Positions 44,547 to 53,917 are shown, numbered from the stretch's first letter. The stretch: DNA of 64,000 nt from an uncultured Pelagimonas sp. (GCA_947499735.1 CANMPP010000004.1:165258-229257), one strand, 5' to 3'. Notes: generated from the letters alone by a model not told the origin. Program-made: numbers and translations.

Positions 44547-45640
44547 TTCAAACCCTCCAGTGCAAGCAGCATTTCGGGACGGACAACACCGCCAACAGCC
44601 GGGATGGATTGGCCTTTGCCCAAACGCTGGGTCAGGGCATCATACCGCCCGCCTGAAGCGATCAATGGCATATTGTGGCGCGCTTCAGCCTCAAAGCCAA
44701 AGACGAAACCATCGTAATATTCCATTGTGGACAAACCATAGCTGGTTTTGAACATCAGCGCAGATACGTCGACACCACGTGCATCCAACGCCTCACAGCG
44801 ACGCGCAAAGCGGGCAACTGCATGGCTGATGCCGGGCAGATCAATCGCCAGATCCCTAAGACGCGTCAACGCATAGGGACAGGTTTCGGAAACAGCCAAA
44901 AGCGCTTCGATCAATTCCACCTGTCCGACAGGCAAGTCCGGTTCATTGGCACCGTCTTTCAACACAGAAATCCGTGCCTCGATCTCGGCAGCACTGCGCA
45001 ACCCTGTGAGCGGACCGGCTTGGTCCATCGGATCTGTAGCAGCCAGAAGACGCTTGCGGCTTTCAGGCACATCCGTGCGTCCGCAGTAGCGATCCAGAAG
45101 GGCCGCAAACCGTTTGGGCCGCCAGATATGGCGCAACAGCGTATCGCGGCGGATGTCGCTCAGATCGAGACCCTGAACCGCTGCGGTCAAAATACCGATA
45201 TCACCCGTGCGCGCCTCAAGCGGATAGTCCTTCAGTGCGGTGGCGAACAGGGCAAAGACCTCGGCATCCGCTGCGGCAGAATCTGTTCGGTCAAACAGTT
45301 CAAAACCCACCTGCTGATATTCTGAGGGTCGGGTCGGATCGACCTCCTGCCGGCGAAACACTTCACCGCTATAGGTATAGCGCGCCGGTTCTGCGCCTGT
45401 TGCCATGTGCTGTTCCACAACGGACAGGGTGAAATCGGGCCGCAGCATCATTTCGCCGCGACCGGGATCTTGGGTGACATAGGCCCGTGTGCGGATGTCT
45501 TCGCCATAGAGATCCAGCATCACATCGGCAGGCATCAGAATAGGGCATTCCGCCACGATTGCGCCAGCCTGTTCAAACACAGTCCGAAGGCGCGCGGCCT
45601 CGGCCCGCGCAGCGGCGCGGTTCACATCATATTGTGTCAT
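44543..45640 (-). CDS. hisZ: ATP phosphoribosyltransferase regulatory subunit
   Basis: A 365-residue HisRS-like protein without a tRNA anticodon domain. It has [16 protein letters not shown] (class II motif 2 region), [10 protein letters not shown] and a C-terminal motif 3-like [15 protein letters not shown]. It lacks aminoacylation activity in known cases and instead regulates the short HisG. It lies between hisS and hisG with four-base overlaps on both sides, so all three are made from one message. Confidence 0.95.
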   Translation of the reverse strand: MTQYDVNRAAARAEAARLRTVFEQAGAIVAECPILMPADVMLDLYGEDIRTRAYVTQDPGRGEMMLRPDFTLSVVEQHMATGAEPARYTYSGEVFRRQEVDPTRPSEYQQVGFELFDRTDSAAADAEVFALFATALKDYPLEARTGDIGILTAAVQGLDLSDIRRDTLLRHIWRPKRFAALLDRYCGRTDVPESRKRLLAATDPMDQAGPLTGLRSAAEIEARISVLKDGANEPDLPVGQVELIEALLAVSETCPYALTRLRDLAIDLPGISHAVARFARRCEALDARGVDVSALMFKTSYGLSTMEYYDGFVFGFEAEARHNMPLIASGGRYDALTQRLGKGQSIPAVGGVVRPEMLLALEGLK

Positions 45641-47151
45641 GACTGGCTGTCCAAAATCTCGCGTACTTTTGCGATAAGATCAGAACGCGCCACCTCATAT
45701 TGGCTGGGGCGTTCTTTCCATTCTTCCAGTGTCGCATTTTCGGCAATCTTTGCGCCAAGGATCAGATCTTTGATCTGAACAACACCGCGCTCTTTTTCAT
45801 CCCCGCCTTCAATGACGGCGACAGGCGAATTGCGGTTGTCTGCATATTTCAGCTGATTGCCGAAATTCTTGGGATTGCCCAGATAGACCTCGGCTCGGAT
45901 GCCCGCATTGCGCAGCTCGGCCACCATGGTCTGGTAATCCGCCATACGGTTTTTATCCATTACCGTGATGACCACCGGACCATCATGGGTGGCCGTTATC
46001 CGCCCCTTTTCGCGCAACGCCGCCAACAGGCGATCAACGCCAATGGACACGCCCACAGCGGGCACTGCCTGTCCTGTAAACCGTTTGACCAGATCGTCAT
46101 AACGCCCGCCACCCGCGACAGATCCAAATTGACGTTTGCGCCCCTTCTCATCAAGGATTTCAAAAGTCAGTTCAGCCTCGAACACGGGACCCGTGTAATA
46201 GCCAAGCCCGCGCACAACGGACGGATCGATGACAATGCGGTCAGGACCATAACCTTGCTTCTCGAGCAAATCAATTATCTCTTTCAGCTCGTGAATACCT
46301 TGGAAACCAACTTCTGAAGAACCTACGGCCAACGTTAAATTTTCAAGGGTTTCTTCAATAGATTCGCCTCGAGAAGTCAAAAAGGATATCACCGGCTCGA
46401 CGGCGGCTGCGTCTAACTTCAATCCTTCAATAAATGCACCTGACGCATCCCTACGGCCATCACCTAACAGCAGGCGAACGCCCTCTTCTCCTACCTTATC
46501 GAACTTATCAATGGTTCGCAGAATATCCGCCTGCCATTGACCATAGTCATTATAACGCTCGGGAGCATCATCCTCTGGCATGTGAGATGCGGCCTCAACG
46601 GCTTCCAAAACTCCATCCAGAACCTTGCGGTTGTTTACCTTGATCAGATAGTCCCCACGTGGGATACCCACCGTTTCCAGACAGTCCGACAGCATCGCAC
46701 AAATCTCTGCATCTGCCGCCATGGATGCTGTTCCAACCGTATCTGCATCACATTGATAGAACTGGCGATACCGACCCGGACCCGGTTTTTCATTACGCCA
46801 CACAGGGCCCATCGCATAGCGGCGATAGGGTGTCGGCAAATCATTGCGGTGTTGGGCATATACACGGGCCAAAGGCGCGGTCAGATCATAGCGCAGGGCC
46901 ATCCATGTGTCGTCTTCATCCTGCCAGGCAAAGACACCTTCATTCGGACGGTCAACGTCAGGCAGGAATTTACCCAGCGCCTCGACCGTTTCCACGCCAG
47001 AGCTTTCCAGCGCGTCAAACCCGTAATGATGATAAACCCCCGCGATTTGATGCAGCATTTCGTCACGCTGAGTCACCTCAGCACCGAAATAGTCACGGAA
47101 CCCTTTGGGCGTTTGCGCCTTGGGGCGGGGGGCTTTCTTCATTTTAGCCAT
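45637..47151 (-). CDS. hisS: Histidyl-tRNA synthetase
   Basis: A 504-residue class II synthetase. The start is [20 protein letters not shown], motif 2 has [20 protein letters not shown], and the His-specific motifs are [11 protein letters not shown] and [21 protein letters not shown]. The C-terminal anticodon domain is complete. GGCGAG lies upstream of the ATG at 47151. The part at about 46250-46640 is more AT-rich and uses different codons from the flanks, which may reflect homologous replacement. The encoded insertion domain still reads through without a break. Confidence 0.96.
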   Translation of the reverse strand: MAKMKKAPRPKAQTPKGFRDYFGAEVTQRDEMLHQIAGVYHHYGFDALESSGVETVEALGKFLPDVDRPNEGVFAWQDEDDTWMALRYDLTAPLARVYAQHRNDLPTPYRRYAMGPVWRNEKPGPGRYRQFYQCDADTVGTASMAADAEICAMLSDCLETVGIPRGDYLIKVNNRKVLDGVLEAVEAASHMPEDDAPERYNDYGQWQADILRTIDKFDKVGEEGVRLLLGDGRRDASGAFIEGLKLDAAAVEPVISFLTSRGESIEETLENLTLAVGSSEVGFQGIHELKEIIDLLEKQGYGPDRIVIDPSVVRGLGYYTGPVFEAELTFEILDEKGRKRQFGSVAGGGRYDDLVKRFTGQAVPAVGVSIGVDRLLAALREKGRITATHDGPVVITVMDKNRMADYQTMVAELRNAGIRAEVYLGNPKNFGNQLKYADNRNSPVAVIEGGDEKERGVVQIKDLILGAKIAENATLEEWKERPSQYEVARSDLIAKVREILDSQS

Positions 47152-47225
47152 AATGGACTCGCCTGATTGAATTCGCGCCTGCTGTAGCGGGTTGCGCCCT
47201 TGGGGGCAAGGCATGGCGTGCGCAA

Positions 47226-47243
47226 TGTAAAGCGAACTTGACA
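47226..47243. promoter_or_regulatory. Operator candidate 1 of the membrane protein-HTH operon
   Basis: TGTAAAGCGAACTTGACA is an imperfect copy of the palindrome at 47265. The two starts are 39 bases apart, close to four helical turns, so two dimers could bind on one face. Confidence 0.55.
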
Positions 47244-47264
47244 CATCACAACCGTCTCACTAAA

Positions 47265-47282
47265 TGTAAAGTCAACTTTACA
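47265..47282. promoter_or_regulatory. Operator candidate 2 of the membrane protein-HTH operon
   Basis: TGTAAAGT-CA-ACTTTACA has perfect 8-bp arms around two central bases. It ends 12 bases before the start codon of the membrane-protein gene. The likely ligand is the HTH protein encoded at 47694. Confidence 0.65.
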
Positions 47283-47294
47283 AACGAGGGTGCT

Positions 47295-47690
47295 ATGAGC
47301 AATTCTAGACAGATCTATCGACGCCGCAGTTGGATATTCACGACCGTGTTCTTGATGCTGTGTGCCCTAATTGTCTGGGGCGGCAACAAGGCCGACATGC
47401 CCGATGCCATTCTATGGATCTTAGGTCTCGCCGCGACCGGTATGTTGATCGCACAATTTTGGGCGCTCTATTGCTATATCCAAGGACAGGATGAATTCAT
47501 CGCAGCATTGCAATGGAAAGCCATCATGACCGCCGCCACCTTTACCATGAGCCTCGCAACCCTTTGGGGATTCTTTGAGATGTTCATGCTGATGCCACAA
47601 ATTTCGATGTTCTTTTTGAACCCACTGTTTTGGCTTTGCTATGGGCTCTATGGTACGTTTCTGATGCGTCGCGAAGGATTGAAGTTGTAA
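47295..47690 (+). CDS. Four-helix membrane protein, HTH-associated
   Basis: A 131-residue membrane protein. Transmembrane segments are SWIFTTVFLMLCALIVWGGN, AILWILGLAATGMLIAQFWA, a third around ATFTMSLATLWGFFEMFMLM and a fourth near NPLFWLCYGLYGTFL. Start chosen at the ATG after GAGGG. It is followed after three bases by a small XRE regulator, the common pairing of a membrane protein and a YozG-like HTH protein. Role unknown; perhaps the membrane protein senses the envelope and the HTH controls both. Confidence 0.85.
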   Translation: MSNSRQIYRRRSWIFTTVFLMLCALIVWGGNKADMPDAILWILGLAATGMLIAQFWALYCYIQGQDEFIAALQWKAIMTAATFTMSLATLWGFFEMFMLMPQISMFFLNPLFWLCYGLYGTFLMRREGLKL

Positions 47691-47693
47691 GCA

Positions 47694-47891
47694 ATGCGGA
47701 ACCGGATCAAAGAACTCCGCAAAGAGGTTGGCCTATCGCAATCTGACCTAGGCGAACGTCTGGGCGTATCCCGACAATCGGTGAATGCCATCGAAGCAGG
47801 TCGCCACATCGCATCCTTACCCCTTGCCTTTAAAATCGCCCGCCTCTTCGACAAGAAAATCGAAGACATCTTTGACGACACGGAAACTTGA
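47694..47891 (+). CDS. Small XRE family regulator (YozG-like)
   Basis: A 65-residue protein that is almost entirely a Cro/C1 helix-turn-helix: RIKELRKEVGLSQSDLGERL then VSRQSVNAIEAGRHIASLP. The C terminus FDKKIEDIFDD is typical of the YozG-like group. Its likely targets are the two TGTAAAG...CTTTACA-type operators before the operon, which would make it an autorepressor (inference). Confidence 0.92.
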   Translation: MRNRIKELRKEVGLSQSDLGERLGVSRQSVNAIEAGRHIASLPLAFKIARLFDKKIEDIFDDTET

Positions 47892-47962
47892 AGGACCTAC
47901 GGTTTGATATTGCGCGCTATGCATTCCAAGCAGATCGAACCGCCGGACCGATCCAAATTTTC

Positions 47963-47990
47963 CGCGGGCGCCAGACAAATAGCGCCCGCG
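47963..47990. terminator. GC-rich hairpin between the HTH and RTX genes
   Basis: Perfect stem CGCGGGCGC / GCGCCCGCG around a 10-base loop, between convergent genes. T tracts are short: AAAAT follows on the plus side and AAATTTTC precedes. Confidence 0.55.
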
Positions 47991-48018
47991 AAAATATTGC
48001 CATTTCAAAGTCTAGTTT

Positions 48019-50250
48019 TTAGACAATGTCCACTTGTGCTGCAGTGCTGACATACAGATCACCATCAAGCCAAGTTCCCTGTGTGACAGAGTAGTGATTG
48101 TAATCACTACCATCGATTTCAACAACATCAGGGGTGGAATAAGTCGCCCAATTATTGTCAATATTGATAACATCGTTCGCATCAGCGGTAATGATCAAAC
48201 CACCACCATTCGCCTCGCCCCAACCCATGAAAATTTCATTGGCTAAGCCATTCGAAATATCAATCTCTTCGACACCATAAAAAACAATATCATCAATATA
48301 CAGATCGTCATCCGTATTCACCAAAACGACGTCATATCCGCCGCCGCCACCAATATGGCTGTCTTCCCCATCGGCGACGATGGTATCATTGCCAGCGCCC
48401 CCAAATAGGGTGTCATCCCCAGCACCACCTGAGATAAAGTCATAGCCGCCATAGCCGGTTAAATTGTCATCTCCGACCCCTCCATATAGGGTACCACCTG
48501 AGCTAAGCGCATATAGTTCGTCATCGCCAGCGCCACCGTAAATCTCTTTACCACCACGGGCGTAATCGTCACCATCAAGCATATAAGCGACAGTGTCAGC
48601 ATCGACATTTGAATATACATCATTCGCATTGGTGGCTTCAATGACCACGGTATCATCACCAAGGGGGTCGGTGCTAATTGTTATATTGTCAATGAGGCCG
48701 TCTGCGGTATCACGGCTCCATAGCTTTCCAAAAATAAGCCCCCAGGATTCTTTATCTTGAGTTCTGCCGGCAGCATTTGTTGTCGCGACAGTTTGATCAT
48801 CAAGCAAAATTGATGTTGTACCCAATATGGTATCATATGCAATCGTGATATTGTGCCACTCAGCATCAAGAATATTGTCTGCCGTTTCTAATGAAACCCA
48901 AGTGTCATCAGCATCCGTTAAGTTAAACTTAAGCGAACCACTATCGGTCAGGTACAGAGCATAAGAACTATTAAGGAAAAAGATAGTTCCGGAATTCCCC
49001 GCTACATCATCCTTTTTGAAATCAAATGATATATACATCTGATCCAGGTAGAACATCTCAGACGCATAGCGACTGATCCCTAGACCGGTATATGAATCTC
49101 CTATTTGATACGCAGTTCCATGCTTTTCATCATGGACAAAATTGTAAATACTATTTGACGTTACTGACGTATCATACGAAGATTGATCAATATCGCGCGC
49201 CTGAATTCCAAATTCAAAATTCGTTTCAAACACAACAGGATCTTCTGTTTGCAACAGAGATTGATAAGTGTCGGTTTCACCACCGGATGTCACCGTTAGC
49301 GTAACGGTAAAGGTATCAAAATCTTCAAATTCATGCGTTACACTAATCCCTGTTGCCGTATTTCCATCGCCGAAATCCCATAGAAATGTTGCATTAGTGT
49401 CCGTCAAATACCCGCTTTGATTTGCTGACAGACTTGCATCAAAGGCAACTACATTCTCCGTACCATTTAACTTGTTAGAAGAATAAACCGCCTGCAGCTG
49501 ATCAGGCGTTTCGTCAAATACCGATGCTGCGGCACCAACGTCCATTGTGTCAGCTAGAGACCCAGGCTTAATTTGCAAACCGATTTCATCAAATTGACCA
49601 CCATATTTGGCATCGATGAACAGGTTTTCAATCGAATTATCCTGAGATGCATCTTGATAGTCTATTATAATATTATCAGAAATCACAGCCGTTGTTGGGG
49701 CGCTTATTGCTGCAGCAATATTACCTTCAATCAACACACCTGTAGCCAGGGTATCCACTTGAATTTGCGGTGACGTTCCACCCGCCACTGAATTGTAGAT
49801 CAGAGTGTTGTTTCTTATCGTCACACCATTGGTTTCAGGGACGGTGATACCATGACTGTTAGAATTGAAGATGATATTATCTTCGATTACAATATTTTCA
49901 AAATATCGTTCTTCCCCATATGTGCCACCATCGACATCCTCATTACGCATAAAGATGGACTGACTACCTGACCCGACGCCGCTATTTATGATATTGCCGC
50001 GAATAGTTATATTTGAAGATATTCCATCCTCACCTACGGCCCACAATTGTATCATGTCATCATGATTAAGATCATAACGCGTTCCCAAGGGCGAATGTAA
50101 ATTATTGCCCTCAATAAGAATATCCTGCACATCACTCAATCGAATGCCATCACCCTGGAACGCAGTTATTTCGGTGTTCAAAATTTCAACGTTGTTTGAT
50201 TGATCGATTTGGATAGCAAAATTGTGGTTTTCAAACGTACTGTCTACCAC
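48019..50250 (-). CDS. Beta-helix/PKD/LamG/RTX secreted protein, 3' part after the frameshift
   Basis: 743 codons that continue the gene beginning at 50674. The apparent GTG start at 50250 is an internal Val codon. Domains in order: right-handed beta-helix repeats (SNNVEILNTEITAFQGDGIRL type), a PKD domain (ATFLWDFGDGNTATGISVTH), a LamG-like jelly roll (MYISFDFKKDDVAGNSGTIF), then RTX nonapeptides (GGAGDDTLFGGAGNDTI). The C-terminal tail fits type I secretion. The upstream beta-helix part is in the -1 frame. It breaks at a run of nine C (plus strand; nine G in the message), and eight would restore one 884-residue frame. Such beta-helix/RTX proteins include mannuronan epimerases and polysaccharide lyases. 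Target unknown. Confidence 0.85.
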   Translation of the reverse strand: MVDSTFENHNFAIQIDQSNNVEILNTEITAFQGDGIRLSDVQDILIEGNNLHSPLGTRYDLNHDDMIQLWAVGEDGISSNITIRGNIINSGVGSGSQSIFMRNEDVDGGTYGEERYFENIVIEDNIIFNSNSHGITVPETNGVTIRNNTLIYNSVAGGTSPQIQVDTLATGVLIEGNIAAAISAPTTAVISDNIIIDYQDASQDNSIENLFIDAKYGGQFDEIGLQIKPGSLADTMDVGAAASVFDETPDQLQAVYSSNKLNGTENVVAFDASLSANQSGYLTDTNATFLWDFGDGNTATGISVTHEFEDFDTFTVTLTVTSGGETDTYQSLLQTEDPVVFETNFEFGIQARDIDQSSYDTSVTSNSIYNFVHDEKHGTAYQIGDSYTGLGISRYASEMFYLDQMYISFDFKKDDVAGNSGTIFFLNSSYALYLTDSGSLKFNLTDADDTWVSLETADNILDAEWHNITIAYDTILGTTSILLDDQTVATTNAAGRTQDKESWGLIFGKLWSRDTADGLIDNITISTDPLGDDTVVIEATNANDVYSNVDADTVAYMLDGDDYARGGKEIYGGAGDDELYALSSGGTLYGGVGDDNLTGYGGYDFISGGAGDDTLFGGAGNDTIVADGEDSHIGGGGGYDVVLVNTDDDLYIDDIVFYGVEEIDISNGLANEIFMGWGEANGGGLIITADANDVINIDNNWATYSTPDVVEIDGSDYNHYSVTQGTWLDGDLYVSTAAQVDIV

Positions 50251-50674
50251 AGTAACATTTTCCGATCCCCCCCCCGACGATCTTCAACCCGTTCGTTCCG
50301 GTGATATAGCCGTCCGTAACCCCTAACTCGCCATACGCACCACCATAGAACTGCACATTCGAAAATGTAACATTTTCGGCATCCTGCAGGTATGCCCACC
50401 CGGAGGATCCCACCGTCCCGACAGTAATATCTTCGAATTGTATGTTGGAAACGAGGTTGAGTTTTATAGCACTAAAATTAACAGGGTTTGCCGGATCCGC
50501 GGACGTGATTGTAACAAGCGAAGTTGGATTCGCGATATTATAGAAAGCGTTTCCGTTATCATCTAGAAGATCGTAATCTTCCCCATTGTTAACAAGAACA
50601 ATTGTTTCACCACCTGTCGCAGTTCGTAGAGCGGATTCAAGTTCTGCTGAATTGTTGACAGTAATGTATGTCAT
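50231..50674 (-). CDS. Beta-helix/RTX secreted protein, 5' part before the frameshift
   Basis: The proper start of the gene: ATG at 50674 and residues 1-136 in frame (TYITVNNSAELESALRTATG, a beta-helix N cap). After the run of nine G in the message the frame reads GIGKCYCGRQYV and stops. It has no Sec signal, as expected for type I secretion. As read, the gene yields only this short, probably non-functional fragment. Loss of one G joins it to the 3' part. A sequencing error in the homopolymer is the main alternative. Confidence 0.82.
   Translation of the reverse strand: MTYITVNNSAELESALRTATGGETIVLVNNGEDYDLLDDNGNAFYNIANPTSLVTITSADPANPVNFSAIKLNLVSNIQFEDITVGTVGSSGWAYLQDAENVTFSNVQFYGGAYGELGVTDGYITGTNGLKIVGGGIGKCYCGRQYV
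50267..50275. repeat. Homopolymer C9/G9 tract in the RTX gene
   Basis: Nine consecutive C on the plus strand, nine G in the message, at the codons for Val-Gly-Gly-Gly. The frame is open upstream in one phase and downstream in another, with the switch exactly at the tract. Poly-G tracts of this size are classic phase-variation sites. Confidence 0.9.
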
Positions 50675-51091
50675 TCACTATTTTCCTATTGGATAGTTAT
50701 TTGTTTTCAAAAACATGCGTACTTAATAAATAAAATAAAACTGTAAACATTCTGTAGAAAAAAACGTTCTTTTGCAAGATCCAACCAGTGCATCGACGCA
50801 TCGTACTGACACGACCAATGTGCTCTCACTCGGCTTGGGAGACTGCAGAAATTCGCTTGGACAGTCCGCCGGTAAAGCCCCACCGCCCCAATCACCAAAC
50901 CCAGATGACCGCCTCCAAAACAGGAAATTTTCAATCAAGCTCAGAGGCCGCTTAGGAATCGAACCAAGCAGCTATAATGATGTCTGGAACGCGCGTTGCT
51001 GCCATAGGCCACCCCGGACAGCCTATTGATCCGTTGCAGAAAGTAAGCTAGCCCAGAAGAAAGCATATTCAACAAGTGGGAGGCGCGTTTT
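50675..51091. other. Intergenic region between divergent RTX and sulfotransferase genes
   Basis: 417 bases. Short frames (for example 50772-51029 plus) show no recognised features. The first 100 bases next to the RTX start are AT-rich and probably contain its promoter. GGGAGG lies before the sulfotransferase ATG. Confidence 0.4.
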
Positions 51092-51766
51092 ATGCCTTAT
51101 AAGTTACCCGAACATAAAATGGTGTTTTTCTTTTCGCCGAAATCCGGCGGCACCTCGTTGCGGGCCTTCTTGTTTGAAATCGAAAACGGCTTTGCGTTTC
51201 AGGATTACCGCGTTCAGGGCAAGCTGTATGACGCCAATACGTTGGTGACAAACAACCGCTATGAAATCGTCAATCACAAACGCTTCTCTAACTGGCGACG
51301 CTTTGCGCTGGTTCGTGACCCTGTTACGCGGTTTCTGTCCGGCTACTCCAATCGCGTCGGCCACTATGAAGAGCTAAGCGAAAAGCAGGCGGGCGACCTG
51401 TTGGAAAAACACAATCTGGCGCCGGATCCCGATCTGGAAACCTTTGTAGACAATTACGAAGGTTATAAGAAATGTTCGAAATCCATCGAGCGCCATTTCC
51501 GCCTGCAGAACAACTTTGTCGGCGATGATACGGGTTATTACGAACGGATTTTCCGCCTCAATAAGGTCAATGAGCTGATCGATTTTGTAAACAAGGAATG
51601 CGGCGCTGAGGCCGCGATGCCGCGCCTGCAAACCGGCGGCAAAAAGCTCAGCTTTGATGATTTGGACCGGTCGATGAAAAGCAAAATTGTCAATCTCGTC
51701 AAAGAGGACATTGCCTTTCAAGCCTTCGACGATATGTGGTCGCCTTACGCAGAATTTGCATCCTAA
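51092..51766 (+). CDS. Sulfotransferase family 2 protein (carbohydrate type)
   Basis: A 224-residue sulfotransferase. The 5'-phosphosulfate loop is FFFSPKSGGTSLRAFLFEIE and the 3'-phosphate motif is RRFALVRDPVTRFLSGYSNR. These use PAPS to sulfate sugars or other alcohols. It carries no signal or membrane helix. GGAGG precedes the ATG. Beside the beta-helix/RTX protein and a glycan gene pair further on, a surface-polysaccharide substrate is plausible (inference). Confidence 0.85.
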   Translation: MPYKLPEHKMVFFFSPKSGGTSLRAFLFEIENGFAFQDYRVQGKLYDANTLVTNNRYEIVNHKRFSNWRRFALVRDPVTRFLSGYSNRVGHYEELSEKQAGDLLEKHNLAPDPDLETFVDNYEGYKKCSKSIERHFRLQNNFVGDDTGYYERIFRLNKVNELIDFVNKECGAEAAMPRLQTGGKKLSFDDLDRSMKSKIVNLVKEDIAFQAFDDMWSPYAEFAS

Positions 51767-51804
51767 ACGCGGCTTTCATTCCGGTTTTGGCAGTGCCGCA
51801 AACA

Positions 51805-51834
51805 AAACAAGCCCCACATAAATGGGGCTTGTTT
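51805..51834. terminator. Bidirectional terminator between sulfotransferase and permease genes
   Basis: A perfect 12-bp stem AAACAAGCCCCA / TGGGGCTTGTTT with a six-base loop between convergent genes. It carries its own T tract on the plus strand and A tract (T tract on minus) on the other side. Confidence 0.88.
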
Positions 51835-51865
51835 CTGCGCTATTCCTAAGACCTTGATCTCAGAT

Positions 51866-53263
51866 TTATTCGGCCGCTGCCATTTCACCCTGTGTACTGG
51901 ATGTGTCCATTTCAGCGTCGGGCAACACCAACGACAAGATAATCGCAGACAGGCCTGCCAGGGTGATTGGCGTCGCAACCACTTGTTTCAAGAAGGTCGG
52001 CAAATGCTGGGTGGCATCAGGCACCAGTGTCACACCTAGGCTAAGCCCAAAGGACACGGCCATGATATAGACCTTCTTTTTGTCGATCGCTTGTGTGGCG
52101 AGGATACGAATACCTGCAACCGCAATAGTGCCGAACAGAACAAGCGTCGCACCACCCAAAACAGGTTTAGGAACGACTTGAAAAATCGACCCAATGATTG
52201 GGAAGAACCCCATAAAGACCAACAGCCCCGCAACATACAGGCCGATATGACGGCTGGCGACGCCCGTCATCTGGATCACACCATTGTTTTGGGAAAACGT
52301 CGTATTTGGAAACGTATTGAAGATCGCAGCAATGCCAGAATTCACACCATCGGCAAGAATACCGCCCTTGATCCGCTTCAGATAAACGGGCCCTTCGACC
52401 GGCTGTCCGGAGATTACGGAATTGGCCGTTAGATCCCCAGAGGTTTCGATCGCTGTCACAACAAAAATGAAGGCAACCGGAATAAACAGCCAGACATCAA
52501 AATCGATACCGTATTTGAAAGGCACCGGAACCGCGAAAGCAGGTGTGCTGCCAAGGCTGGCGAAATTCACCTCTCCCATCACCAAGGCCACAGCAAAACC
52601 AATCACAAGACCGATCATGATGGCCGAAATCCGCAGCATTGGGCCGCCATAGAATGTGAACGCTAGGATGCTTAGAACGACGATGGATCCTAAAACCAAA
52701 TTGACAGGCTTGCCAAATGCATCAGGCACATTTTGCTGCACATATGCGCCGCCTGCAAAATCCGTGAAACCAACCTTCACAAGGCTAAGACCGATCACGG
52801 TGATCACGATCCCTGTAACAGTTGGTGTGATCACTTTACCAAGCTTACCGATGAATTGGCTAAGGATGATTTCCACGAGGCATCCGAACAGGCACAGCCC
52901 AAAGAGCATTGCCAAGATCTCTTCTGGTCCGCCCCCTTGCCCTTTGACCGCGAAGCCCGCCGCCAACATGGTCCCAAGAAAAGCAAAGCTCGTGCCCTGC
53001 AAGCTAAGCAAGCCAGATCCGACAGGCCCAACAGTTTTACACTGAATGAATGTCGCGACGCCGGACACAAACATCGCCATAGCGATCAAATAGGGTATTT
53101 CGGCCCCCAAACCCAGCACCCCGCCAATGATCAATGTCGGAGTCACAATGCCCACAATAGATGCCAGGATATGCTGGAACGCGGCCAAAAGGCTGGGGCC
53201 TGGGCCAGGTTTGTCTTCTAATTCATAAATTAAATTGGTGGATTGCGCCGTGTCTTCTGCCAT
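51866..53263 (-). CDS. Nucleobase:cation symporter-2 (uracil/xanthine permease family)
   Basis: A 465-residue carrier with about 14 hydrophobic segments. Family features include ALLAAFQHILASIVGIVTPT at the start, SLQGTSFAFLGTMLAAGFAV, the NCS2 motif ETSGDLTANSVISGQPVEG (with the nucleobase-binding Glu) and NTFPNTTFSQNNGVIQMTGV. NCS2 members import uracil, xanthine or urate with H+ or Na+. AGGAG precedes the ATG. It sits where rpoB normally follows rplL, so the ribosomal cluster is split here. It could feed the pyrimidine-type catabolic operon at 28-37 kb, but no shared control is visible. Confidence 0.92.
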   Translation of the reverse strand: MAEDTAQSTNLIYELEDKPGPGPSLLAAFQHILASIVGIVTPTLIIGGVLGLGAEIPYLIAMAMFVSGVATFIQCKTVGPVGSGLLSLQGTSFAFLGTMLAAGFAVKGQGGGPEEILAMLFGLCLFGCLVEIILSQFIGKLGKVITPTVTGIVITVIGLSLVKVGFTDFAGGAYVQQNVPDAFGKPVNLVLGSIVVLSILAFTFYGGPMLRISAIMIGLVIGFAVALVMGEVNFASLGSTPAFAVPVPFKYGIDFDVWLFIPVAFIFVVTAIETSGDLTANSVISGQPVEGPVYLKRIKGGILADGVNSGIAAIFNTFPNTTFSQNNGVIQMTGVASRHIGLYVAGLLVFMGFFPIIGSIFQVVPKPVLGGATLVLFGTIAVAGIRILATQAIDKKKVYIMAVSFGLSLGVTLVPDATQHLPTFLKQVVATPITLAGLSAIILSLVLPDAEMDTSSTQGEMAAAE

Positions 53264-53468
53264 GGGTGCACTCTCCTATCAGGCTTGAAACATACAAGAC
53301 CTCGCAAAAGAGTGCCGCAACTGGCGGCGACTGGCATGCGAAGCATCGCTCAGCATAGTTTTCAAAACCGAGACAGAAACCACTACCCTTGATGAACGGT
53401 ATCAGCGGGCCATCTACGAATATCACCCCATGATGCGTAATATTCATGCGCCTTTAAATGTCGCGCAT

Positions 53469-53501
53469 AAAAAAAGCGCCTCCCGTGGGGGAGACGCTTT
53501 T
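53469..53501 (-). terminator. Intrinsic terminator after rplL
   Basis: On the minus strand AAAAGCGTCTCCC pairs with GGGAGGCGCTTTT (one G-U) and is followed by a run of seven T. A smaller hairpin, ATCCCGGCTTATACCGGGAT, lies just past the stop codon. The operon therefore ends here and does not run into rpoBC. Confidence 0.9.
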
Positions 53502-53533
53502 CGTAATCGATCCCGGTATAAGCCGGGATAAAA

Positions 53534-53917
53534 TTACTTAAGCTCGACTTCAGCACCTGCTTCTTCAAGCTTTTTCTTGATCTCTTCAGCTTCGTCCTTG
53601 GACACAGCTTCTTTGACCGCTTTGCCACCGGCTTCAACCAGCTCTTTGGCTTCTTTCAGGCCCAGGCCTGTGATGCCGCGAACTTCTTTGATCACGTTGA
53701 TTTTCTTCGCGCCAGCAGATTTCAGAATTACGTCGAATTCTGTTTTCTCTTCTGCTGCTGCACCACCAGCGTCGCCGCCAGCTGCGCCTGCAACCATAAC
53801 AGCGCCACCGGCTGCTGGTTCGATGCCATACTCATCCTTCAGGATGGTTTTCAGTTCTTGTGCTTCCAGCAGGGTCAGACCCACGATGCTTTCTGCGAGT
53901 GCTTTAAGATCAGCCAT
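53534..53917 (-). CDS. rplL: 50S ribosomal protein L7/L12
   Basis: A 127-residue L7/L12. The N-terminal dimerisation part ([20 protein letters not shown]) is followed by the Ala/Gly-rich hinge and the C-terminal factor-binding domain ([20 protein letters not shown]). It recruits elongation factors to the ribosome stalk. It follows rplJ by 75 bases and ends at a strong terminator; rpoB is not the next gene. Confidence 0.98.
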   Translation of the reverse strand: MADLKALAESIVGLTLLEAQELKTILKDEYGIEPAAGGAVMVAGAAGGDAGGAAAEEKTEFDVILKSAGAKKINVIKEVRGITGLGLKEAKELVEAGGKAVKEAVSKDEAEEIKKKLEEAGAEVELK

